DNA of 40,253 bases from a virus. Where the stretch lies: positions 1-40,253 of the IMG/VR virus record IMGVR_UViG_3300033388_002605. One strand, 5' to 3'. The notes beneath the pieces were generated by a model. That model was given only the letters and a program-made list of their open reading frames with translations. It was not told the origin of the DNA and searched no databases. Position numbers and translations under genes: made by a program. Of the stretch, positions 35,293 through 40,253 are shown piece after piece (the first letter of the stretch is position 1; each line of letters begins with the position of its first letter).

Positions 35293-35703
35293 TCAATAAA
35301 CCTCAATAATAGTTAAATTAAACTCGTCATATTTAGCCAATACCATTGTAAAGTTACCAAATGCCTCTACCGACGCAAATAATTGCCTATGGACCTTGTT
35401 TAGATAGTCTGAATACATACCAAGAAGAATGCAGCCCGCCGTATCTTCTGATTTATTCCCCGGATGAAACAAGATCCCTGTCCTTCCCGGCACGTTCATA
35501 ACTTCAAACGTATTTGAATATTTAGCGGAACTATATCTCTTGCAAGTATATTGCTGTGCCGGGATAGACGATATATTCTGTTGGTTTTCCATATCGTTAG
35601 GCTCAAGAGTTGCACAGAATATCTCTTTTTGTATCTTAAGCATTCCAAACGTGCCAAACTTCTCGTTTTCTTCCAGCCTTATCAACTCGACGATAGGTTT
35701 CAT
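35293..35703 (-). CDS. DUF5675 protein, 136 aa, L,D-transpeptidase-like motif
   Basis: ATG 35701-35703 follows GGGGAAGCC. The product has I-S-S-I-P-A-Q-Q-Y-T-C-K-R-Y, then V-P-G-R-T-G-I-L-F-H-P-G-N-K-S-E-D-T-A-G-C-I-L-L-G (H80 and C91). This pattern defines the DUF5675 phage family. The I-P-A-G-x-Y-x-C, F-H-x-G-N and D-T-x-G-C-I arrangement resembles the catalytic layout of L,D-transpeptidases (H-G ... S-x-G-C-I-R). A peptidoglycan role is therefore possible, but inferred. It lies near a lipoprotein gene. Confidence 0.7.
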   Translation of the reverse strand: MKPIVELIRLEENEKFGTFGMLKIQKEIFCATLEPNDMENQQNISSIPAQQYTCKRYSSAKYSNTFEVMNVPGRTGILFHPGNKSEDTAGCILLGMYSDYLNKVHRQLFASVEAFGNFTMVLAKYDEFNLTIIEVY

Positions 35704-35713
35704 GGCTTCCCCT

Positions 35714-35938
35714 TTATGCCTGCCCATTACTAAGTGGTCTTTGTAAGTCGCCACATTTAGGACAAACCCAGCACGATTGCTGCGCGGCCATCATCTGACA
35801 AACACATTGCGGCGGCACTGGCAGTCTTTCTAAAATTTCGTCTATGGCTTCAAACAAAATCATGTTGATAATGTGCTGTTTGAACATATCGGTTTTTTCG
35901 GTATTTATTGTTCTATACCGATCTCTATATTTTCCCAT
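35714..35938 (-). CDS. Small Cys-pair protein, 74 aa
   Basis: The product has an N-terminal helical half (M-F-K-Q-H-I-I-N-M-I-L-F-E-A-I-D-E-I-L-E-R-L), then C-V-C-Q-M-M-A and C-W-V-C-P-K-C-G-D-L near the end. Four close cysteines suggest a zinc site. Adjacent to DUF5675 and the lipoprotein, which it follows within one base. Confidence 0.6.
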   Translation of the reverse strand: MGKYRDRYRTINTEKTDMFKQHIINMILFEAIDEILERLPVPPQCVCQMMAAQQSCWVCPKCGDLQRPLSNGQA

Positions 35939-36235
35939 TTATTCCCCCACCGGCTTAACCGGGTTTCTGATAATCTCTGCGAGCCTCGCAAGGTTATTTA
36001 CATAATCCTTGGTATAGACAATAGCCCCAGAGGCCCCTAAACAGGCTTTCCTTAGCGTTTCACAGTCTTTGCCATAGTTACCAGCGCATTCAACCTCGAT
36101 GCCCACACAGGCCGCATTTCCTATCATTCCGACCGTTTTTATATGACTGCAGCCCGTCACATGCCCCAAACTTATTATTAGGGCCAATATGCTTAACCAT
36201 GTAAATATGCTATTGATAAATTCTTTAATCGTCAT
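35939..36235 (-). CDS. Predicted lipoprotein, 98 aa
   Basis: An N-terminal hydrophobic segment (F-T-W-L-S-I-L-A-L-I-I-S-L-G-H) ends in the lipobox V-T-G-C (C29), the site for lipid attachment after signal peptidase II cleavage. The mature part holds several further cysteines (C-V-G-I-E-V-E-C, C-E-T-L-R-K-A-C). It may be an outer-membrane lipoprotein such as an o-spanin or a superinfection-exclusion protein; no inner partner is visible. GAAAGGAACGAACC precedes the ATG. Confidence 0.65.
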   Translation of the reverse strand: MTIKEFINSIFTWLSILALIISLGHVTGCSHIKTVGMIGNAACVGIEVECAGNYGKDCETLRKACLGASGAIVYTKDYVNNLARLAEIIRNPVKPVGE

Positions 36236-36254
36236 GGTTCGTTCCTTTCTTTAG

Positions 36255-36728
36255 TTAAGACACAGACCGCGCAAAATTCTTAGCTGCTTGTTTTGCCTGT
36301 GCCATGGTTTTAATTGTTACGCTTCCATGCCTGTTGAATGATATCTTTTCTCTGCGCTTCGCTGGCCATCCCGAAGCGTGTCTTTCTTGATATATCTTGT
36401 CACCAACGAGAAAAGGAACTGCGGCCCGATGACTATACCCAATCCATGCCGGGCCAGCCCCTTTGTAGTCTTCGGTATAACATATTGATGCAGTTGTGTG
36501 CCTTTTATGTGTCTTCTGAAACTTAGTAGCTCCATATTTTTTTATCCATTTAATCTGAAAAGGCACCCTTCCTTTGTGTCTTGCGCCTAGATAAGAACCA
36601 TCAAACGACGAGTAATAATTCACCATTTCCATGTCTTTGTCGCCTATGCATGGGCTTTCAACCAATTCGTTTCTGATAATATATTCCCCCATGTTTTTTT
36701 CTGATATTACTTTACTAATCTTCATCAT
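36255..36728 (-). CDS. Hypothetical basic protein, 157 aa
   Basis: The product is rich in basic residues (R-H-K-G-R-V-P-F-Q-I-K-W-I-K-K-Y, A-K-R-R-E-K-I-S-F-N-R-H) and has A-G-P-A-W-I-G-Y. No family recognised. The start has an AAGGAG site eight bases upstream and overlaps the previous stop by ATGA. Confidence 0.6.
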   Translation of the reverse strand: MMKISKVISEKNMGEYIIRNELVESPCIGDKDMEMVNYYSSFDGSYLGARHKGRVPFQIKWIKKYGATKFQKTHKRHTTASICYTEDYKGAGPAWIGYSHRAAVPFLVGDKIYQERHASGWPAKRREKISFNRHGSVTIKTMAQAKQAAKNFARSVS

Positions 36729-36862
36729 CTTTCAATCTCCTTTCTAAACAATGCATTTTTAAGCTCAATCATGGTTGCCAACTCTTTAATTAATTTGATA
36801 CAAAGGGGCTTTAAATCGCTTGCAATATCTAGTATTAAGCGGAAATCTTTTAGGCCCTTCAT
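36725..36862 (-). CDS. Small helical protein, 45 aa
   Basis: ATG 36860-36862 overlaps the stop of the preceding gene by ATGA. The product reads M-K-G-L-K-D-F-R-L-I-L-D-I-A-S-D-L-K-P-L-C-I-K-L-I-K, a leucine-rich amphipathic helix, and ends E-I-E-R. No own ribosome-binding site is clear, so translational coupling is probable. Confidence 0.5.
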   Translation of the reverse strand: MKGLKDFRLILDIASDLKPLCIKLIKELATMIELKNALFRKEIER

Positions 36863-37206
36863 GGTAGTGGGTTATCGCAACAGGGGCAATCGTCAATTTG
36901 CATAGGGCCTTGCCTGGTTGATAATGAAAAAGCAGTTCGATCCGGTGCTTTCCACCAATAATTATTATTTTTCCAAAGAGCTTGATATTTCTCTAAAACC
37001 TTTCTTTCGTTGCAATCGCAAAGAGGCTTTTTAACAACATAAACAGGTTCCGAGGTATTTCCTCCTTCCAATTCTTCATGAATATGGTCAGGCCGCGAAA
37101 AACACTCCTCAAGCTGGCTATGGTATTCTTTCAGGATGTTCACATGCTGCTCGGAACAACGATGTGAAGGCGTAACTATTAATATCTTCTCCCAATCTAT
37201 TTTCAT
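36859..37206 (-). CDS. Cys-cluster hypothetical protein, 115 aa
   Basis: ATG 37204-37206 has GGGGG upstream. Cysteine pairs occur as C-D-C-N-E-R near the middle and D-C-P-C-C-D near the end, plus W-K-N-N-N-Y-W-W. The residues could form a metal centre. Unknown function. Confidence 0.6.
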   Translation of the reverse strand: MKIDWEKILIVTPSHRCSEQHVNILKEYHSQLEECFSRPDHIHEELEGGNTSEPVYVVKKPLCDCNERKVLEKYQALWKNNNYWWKAPDRTAFSLSTRQGPMQIDDCPCCDNPLP

Positions 37207-37256
37207 AACTACCCCCAATATTTTTTATTTAAACTACGTCCATCAATCCTTTACGC

Positions 37257-37694
37257 TCAAATGCCAAAATCTGGTGGCATACGAAAGTCAATGAGTGCCC
37301 CCGATGGTTGCTCATCTTCTTTCACCATGACAGCAAAATACTTTTCTGTAACCACCTTCTGTAGTTCCCATAACTTCTTTTGGGCTTCACAACGATAACC
37401 GCTGTAAAACGGGCCTATTGTATAGCCTCTATGCTTAAAGCCCCAACCTCCTGTCATGTCTATCAGCCCTTTGGATTTAAACAGCTCCACTCTTCTCTTG
37501 TGCCTATCATGGTTTGATTCCTTTGGCGGCGGGTTTGTCTCAAGATATTTACCACGCTCGGCTGCTAATTTATGGATAATTCTAAAGGTTTCGTCAGTTA
37601 ATCTTTCAGGAGTATCCCTATATCTTATAATAGTTGATCTGCCCAACCCTGCTAATCTCACCATCTCTGATATTTTCATGTTAAGTTCTGGCAT
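37257..37694 (-). CDS. Helix-turn-helix DNA-binding protein, 145 aa
   Basis: Residues about 6-45 (M-K-I-S-E-M-V-R-L-A-G-L-G-R-S-T-I-I-R-Y-R-D-T-P-E-R-L-T-D-E-T-F-R-I-I) form a LacI/MerR-like helix-turn-helix with a hinge-like L-T-D-E-T-F-R. The rest is a basic linker and a strand-rich domain (M-T-G-G-W-G-F-K-H-R-G-Y-T-I-G-P-F-Y). A middle-region regulator of phage or host promoters. The ATG overlaps the upstream stop by TAATG. Confidence 0.65.
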   Translation of the reverse strand: MPELNMKISEMVRLAGLGRSTIIRYRDTPERLTDETFRIIHKLAAERGKYLETNPPPKESNHDRHKRRVELFKSKGLIDMTGGWGFKHRGYTIGPFYSGYRCEAQKKLWELQKVVTEKYFAVMVKEDEQPSGALIDFRMPPDFGI

Positions 37695-38014
37695 TACTTC
37701 CCCCCGTCAATTATCTGATCTATGGCCCACAATACGGCCTCTACTTCGTCAACGCTTCTCACTATGATGCCCATACCCTCTGCGGCCTTAATGCTCTCTA
37801 ATTGCCTATTTTGGGCCTCTGAGGGCTTACCGCCTTTTCCTTTAAGCTCAAATGCTATATACCGGCCTCGATAACAGCCTATAATATCCGGAATGCCCTT
37901 TGCGGAGCCATAATTGCCACGCCTGGAAGAAAATATCGTATTGTAATGGACATGATGGAAGCCCATTTTGTCCAGATATGCCTTAACATCTCTTTTTAAT
38001 TCGGCCTCGGTCAT
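37694..38014 (-). CDS. VRR-NUC domain nuclease, 106 aa
   Basis: The product contains K-G-I-P-D-I-I-G (D43), then I-A-F-E-L-K-G-K (E56, K58) and K-P-S-E-A-Q (Q68). The order P-D, E-x-K and Q is the virus-type replication-repair nuclease (VRR-NUC) core of the PD-(D/E)XK superfamily. Stand-alone forms in phages act as structure-specific nucleases, probably in replication or recombination. The length of about 100 residues is typical. Confidence 0.85.
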   Translation of the reverse strand: MTEAELKRDVKAYLDKMGFHHVHYNTIFSSRRGNYGSAKGIPDIIGCYRGRYIAFELKGKGGKPSEAQNRQLESIKAAEGMGIIVRSVDEVEAVLWAIDQIIDGGK

Positions 38015-38028
38015 TTCAATTCTTCACC

Positions 38029-38241
38029 TCATTCCGGCACCTCGATTTCTTGGTCAAGGTCTTCCAGGGTTAGCCAGTATCTTTCATCATCATGCGGGTT
38101 TTCCCAAAAAGGAAGCAAAAAGAAGCTTTGCAACTCTTTTTTGTGGCTCTTAAATATGGTGTCCGTTAAGCTATCGGCTTTGTTTATCCATCCGTTGTTA
38201 AACATATCACCAATCGTCAAGTCTCTTAATTTCTTTTTCAT
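38029..38241 (-). CDS. Hypothetical protein, 70 aa
   Basis: A charged small protein (K-K-L-R-D-L-T-I-G-D-M-F-N-N-G-W, F-F-L-L-P-F-W-E-N-P, D-L-D-Q-E-I-E-V-P-E). Not recognised. It overlaps the Fn3-like gene upstream by ATGA and precedes the VRR-NUC gene. Confidence 0.6.
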   Translation of the reverse strand: MKKKLRDLTIGDMFNNGWINKADSLTDTIFKSHKKELQSFFLLPFWENPHDDERYWLTLEDLDQEIEVPE

Positions 38242-38729
38242 TCCACCACCCCCGGCTGATTGATATTAATTATAATTTGAATAGACATTTCAAGATTGAC
38301 AGGGTTGCCGGGAGGATATGCAAAAGTTTTGCACACGATATTGCTTGGCCCACCTTCGTTATCTAATAAGTCATAAGCCTGTAAATAATAACATTGCTCA
38401 TGGCCTTCCGTGGCCTGTATTTCTATAGCCGCTGTCTCGGTCCCTGCCGGGATGTCAACTAAAATAATCTCTGGATGAAGCACATTATAAAGCTTATATC
38501 CTTTCAGGTCTGGCTCTGTGTTGGCGTCCCATTCGAAAGTTAACCTAGTTGCCTTGGTCTCCTGGCCGAACGCAACCTTGTATGCAAACCCTAAGATGCA
38601 AAGAACAATCAACGTGATAATCACCCCGTTAATAATGCCCCTTGCTGCCCCTAATCCGTCGTCTTGCGTTACATCTTTAAAAAACCTGTCTTCTTCCCTT
38701 AATTCAACCTGCTCTCCGTTTACTTTCAT
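38238..38729 (-). CDS. Membrane-anchored fibronectin-III-like protein, 163 aa
   Basis: Residues 33-52 (I-N-G-V-I-I-T-L-I-V-L-C-I-L-G-F-A-Y) are a clear membrane segment after a polar N-terminus. The following domain has L-T-F-E-W-D-A-N-T-E-P-D-L-K-G-Y-K-L-Y and Y-L-Q-A-Y-D-L-L-D-N-E-G-G-P-S-N, the W and Y landmarks of a fibronectin type III fold. In an early-middle gene this suggests an envelope protein that might alter the host surface or phage entry, but that is inference. Confidence 0.7.
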   Translation of the reverse strand: MKVNGEQVELREEDRFFKDVTQDDGLGAARGIINGVIITLIVLCILGFAYKVAFGQETKATRLTFEWDANTEPDLKGYKLYNVLHPEIILVDIPAGTETAAIEIQATEGHEQCYYLQAYDLLDNEGGPSNIVCKTFAYPPGNPVNLEMSIQIIININQPGVVE

Positions 38730-38732
38730 CCT

Positions 38733-38945
38733 TTAACCCTCCTTTGGTTTGGTTGTTGTTATGTGAAAATCACAATTCATATCACAATTGCAGTCGACTT
38801 TATATCCTGCCTCACATTTATAAAAATCTTCCCCGGAACAAGGCACTAAATCGCTTATTTTACAGCTGCATTCACCATCAAACTGTACTAGGCCATCATA
38901 TCCGCTGTCCATAAGAAACTTTCTAGCCATATTTCTTGTATTCAT
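38733..38945 (-). CDS. Cys-rich small protein, 70 aa
   Basis: Eight cysteines lie mostly in pairs (C-S-C-K, P-C-S-G, K-C-E-A-G, D-C-N-C-D-M-N-C-D), a metal- or disulphide-knuckle composition. No family assigned. ATG follows AAGGAGGGTTAAAGG. Confidence 0.6.
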   Translation of the reverse strand: MNTRNMARKFLMDSGYDGLVQFDGECSCKISDLVPCSGEDFYKCEAGYKVDCNCDMNCDFHITTTKPKEG

Positions 38946-38948
38946 CCT

Positions 38949-39131
38949 TTAACCCTCCTTTAAAAGTTTTTGGCATTCGCAAGGATGGACAATAATTTGC
39001 AAATCACACCATGCATCAACTTCTTGCGAAAAATCCAAGAGTTCACCACACTCCGAGCATGTTGCTTTTTCTGGCTGGCTTGTCATATGCTCCTTAATAA
39101 TTTCCTCTATCTTGGCAATATCTAAACCCAT
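38949..39131 (-). CDS. Zinc-ribbon protein, 60 aa
   Basis: ATG 39129-39131 has GGAGG upstream; the frame is open for 11 codons more but lacks a site. Two pairs, C-S-E-C-G-E-L and C-E-C-Q-K, flank a strand-rich middle (C-D-L-Q-I-I-V-H-P). Probably a single zinc site. Overlaps the next-upstream small zinc gene by ten bases. Confidence 0.65.
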   Translation of the reverse strand: MGLDIAKIEEIIKEHMTSQPEKATCSECGELLDFSQEVDAWCDLQIIVHPCECQKLLKEG

Positions 39132-39229
39132 AAAACCTCCATCCTTCGCCCGCATCTGGGGCATATTCTGCTAAAGCCCTCGTCCTCAACCTCGATTATA
39201 ACGCCGCAATTGGGGCAATATAGTTTCAT
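39122..39229 (-). CDS. Mini zinc-ribbon protein, 35 aa
   Basis: The product is M-K-L-Y-C-P-N-C-G-V-I-I, then S-R-I-C-P-R-C-G-R-R-M: two C-P-x-C-G knuckles 18 residues apart, a complete zinc ribbon in 35 residues. Its start has GAG five bases upstream. Its size keeps it below usual gene-calling cut-offs. Confidence 0.6.
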   Translation of the reverse strand: MKLYCPNCGVIIEVEDEGFSRICPRCGRRMEVLWV

Positions 39230-39231
39230 GG

Positions 39232-39435
39232 CTACTCATAATTATAGATTGCTATTTGTAAATCTCTTACCTCTTCTTTAAGTCTTTCGTTTTCCTTCTC
39301 AAGCTCCTCAATCTTCCGATAAGGGCAGTTTTCACCCGGAACAGCCCATTCAGTATCGCCACTAAACTTATGTAGTGCCCCGTCACAATATTCAGCATAT
39401 GTATGCCCACAATCCTCACAATTATCAATCAGCAT
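39232..39435 (-). CDS. Cys-pair coiled-coil protein, 67 aa
   Basis: An N-terminal N-C-E-D-C-G-H-T-Y-A-E-Y-C with later N-C-P-Y-R (possible zinc knuckle) is followed by a heptad-like helix (I-E-E-L-E-K-E-N-E-R-L-K-E-E-V). It may dimerise through the helix. Not recognised. Confidence 0.65.
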   Translation of the reverse strand: MLIDNCEDCGHTYAEYCDGALHKFSGDTEWAVPGENCPYRKIEELEKENERLKEEVRDLQIAIYNYE

Positions 39436-39446
39436 CTTTGGCCTCC

Positions 39447-39686
39447 TTATTTACTAAATTCCTTTTGATTTTTACATAGGCCGTCTCTTATAGGCCCAAC
39501 ATCGTATTTTAAATCGTGTAATGGGCATTCATCACAATAATTACAATATGCTTGTTTGTTAGTATTTCTAAGACACAGCCTACCAACAAGAGTCTCCCCC
39601 ATTATTTCCACAGAATGTAAAAGATTCGCATAGAGTTCCGTTGGTGCCAATGCTTCATGTTCCTCTTCCGTTAAAAGATATTGCAT
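39447..39686 (-). CDS. Cys-rich small protein, 79 aa
   Basis: ATG 39684-39686 is the better spaced of two adjacent ATGs after GGAGGGGG. The product is helical at the N-terminus (E-E-E-H-E-A-L-A-P-T-E-L) and then has L-C-L-R-N, Y-C-N-Y-C-D-E-C-P and L-C-K-N; the central C-x2-C-x2-C cluster could bind metal. Confidence 0.65.
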   Translation of the reverse strand: MQYLLTEEEHEALAPTELYANLLHSVEIMGETLVGRLCLRNTNKQAYCNYCDECPLHDLKYDVGPIRDGLCKNQKEFSK

Positions 39687-39735
39687 CATCCCCCTCCTTT
39701 CAGCCTAGATAATTTCGTTAAACTTCGGGTTAACC

Positions 39736-39930
39736 CTACTCTTTCCATTGGCCGGTTCTCATGTTAAAATCCCGCAACTCTATTTTTAGTTTACACAAAA
39801 CAAAGTGGTCAACCCCTGACACACGGAGCCTGTTTATCATTAATTTAGCAAGCCTTCTTATTGCATTATCGCCATACATTACAATGCTTTTTGCTTCATT
39901 TACCGCATCAACCATGTCTGAAAAATGCAT
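39736..39930 (-). CDS. Conserved small phage protein, 64 aa
   Basis: ATG 39928-39930 is preferred (GGGGG 7 bases upstream). The product reads H-F-S-D-M-V-D-A-V-N-E-A-K-S-I-V-M-Y-G-D-N-A-I-R-R-L-A-K-L-M-I-N-R-L-R, two helices with a basic turn, then L-C-K-L-K-I-E-L-R-D-F-N. Similar small two-helix proteins occur in phage replication regions; no role is known. Confidence 0.6.
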   Translation of the reverse strand: MHFSDMVDAVNEAKSIVMYGDNAIRRLAKLMINRLRVSGVDHFVLCKLKIELRDFNMRTGQWKE

Positions 39931-39991
39931 CATTCATCCCCCTAATTAAGTAATTTCTGTCCATCTGTGATTAACTTGCCGCCCGTAACGC

Positions 39992-40253
39992 CTAGAAATC
40001 TAGTCTATCAACGATTTTCTTAATCTCTGCCCTTACCAGTTCCGGGTCCATCCTCTCCCCCGATGCATCCATTTCCCTCATATCCTTCAAGGTAGCATCC
40101 TCCGGCATATCTGCCCCGGTTACGGGAACTACATTAAGTTTTGCATCCTCCCACCTTCTAGCTGTTATCCATCCCTGGGCGTATATAGGCGTCGTTCCTT
40201 GGGCTATTAATGCGGGCCTTTGCTTGGCCTCTTCCTTTGCCGCCCTTATCATC
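39992..40253 (-). CDS. Phage replication-initiator C-terminal-type protein, 3' part (starts at 269 across the join)
   Basis: This is the C-terminal portion of the protein that starts at 269; bases 40140-40253 duplicate 1-114. The visible part contains I-R-A-A-K-E-E-A-K-Q-R-P-A-L-I-A-Q-G, A-Q-G-W-I-T-A-R-R-W-E-D-A-K-L (the family's terminal motif) and an acidic tail ending K-K-I-V-D-R-L-D-F. Total length is 138 residues. The stop TAG is at 39992-39994. Confidence 0.7.
   Translation of the reverse strand, partial: MIRAAKEEAKQRPALIAQGTTPIYAQGWITARRWEDAKLNVVPVTGADMPEDATLKDMREMDASGERMDPELVRAEIKKIVDRLDF
40140..40253. repeat. Terminal direct repeat, right copy
   Basis: This copy is identical to bases 1-114. 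Both copies lie inside one gene, which shows that the contig ends are an artefact of opening a circle. Confidence 0.95.

Overview
This window is one complete genome of a tailed phage, probably a short-tailed, P22-like podovirus assembled from metagenomic or genomic reads. The first 114 bases repeat exactly as the last 114 (1-114 = 40140-40253), so the contig closes into a circle of 40,139 bp or has been opened within a short terminal redundancy. One gene (39992-40253 continuing into 1-269) reads intact across that join. Every protein gene lies on the minus strand, so the map is read from high to low coordinates and runs round the join. The host cannot be named from the sequence. Strong GGAGG and GGGGG ribosome-binding sites, TTGACA-type promoters and rho-independent terminators point to a bacterium. 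No integrase, tRNA, DNA polymerase or helicase is recognisable, so a lytic, host-dependent life style is more likely than a temperate one, although an excisionase-sized helix-turn-helix protein and a Cro-like protein are present.

Early and middle region (8722 down to 1, then 40253 down to 34390). A non-coding control region (8723-9173) holds the late terminator, tandem 20-bp repeats beside an AT-rich stretch, a 9-bp dyad operator and a TTGACA promoter firing leftward. About fifty small genes follow, tightly packed and often overlapping by 1-4 bases. Recognisable ones are a pentapeptide-repeat protein, a Cro-like and an excisionase-like regulator, an HNH-AP2 homing-type endonuclease, a conserved zinc-ribbon phage protein (possibly recombination related), a metallopeptidase-like protein, a DUF559/Vsr-like nuclease, a DUF5131 (Gp37/Gp68) three-Cys protein, a replication-initiator C-terminal-type protein, a VRR-NUC nuclease, a membrane-anchored Fn3-like protein, a lipoprotein and a DUF5675 protein. 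Many of the rest are tiny Cys-pair (zinc-ribbon-like) proteins.

Late region (34257 down to 9174). A TATAAT box is followed within about 45 bases by a strong terminator (34270-34304) and then the late genes. They run: small and large terminase, structural proteins, portal (P22 gp1-like), scaffold, P22 gp5-like coat, a beta-helix protein, gp4-like tail accessory, gp10-like tail hub, small beta-rich virion proteins, a cupin-SET fusion, three ejection-type proteins, tailspike, membrane proteins and a holin, ending in a terminator (9099-9136). Several micropeptide genes (16, 20 and 21 codons) with good ribosome-binding sites sit between large genes.

The most unusual item is a compact, highly structured plus-strand segment at about 1995-2175, opposite in sense to every gene. 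Its nested stems and a possible loop-loop pairing resemble the HEARO/omega RNA of IscB systems, but there is no IscB gene in the genome. A second structured element (2885-2970) lies in the leader of a small Cys-pair gene behind a promoter-like sequence. Both need covariance-model searches to confirm.
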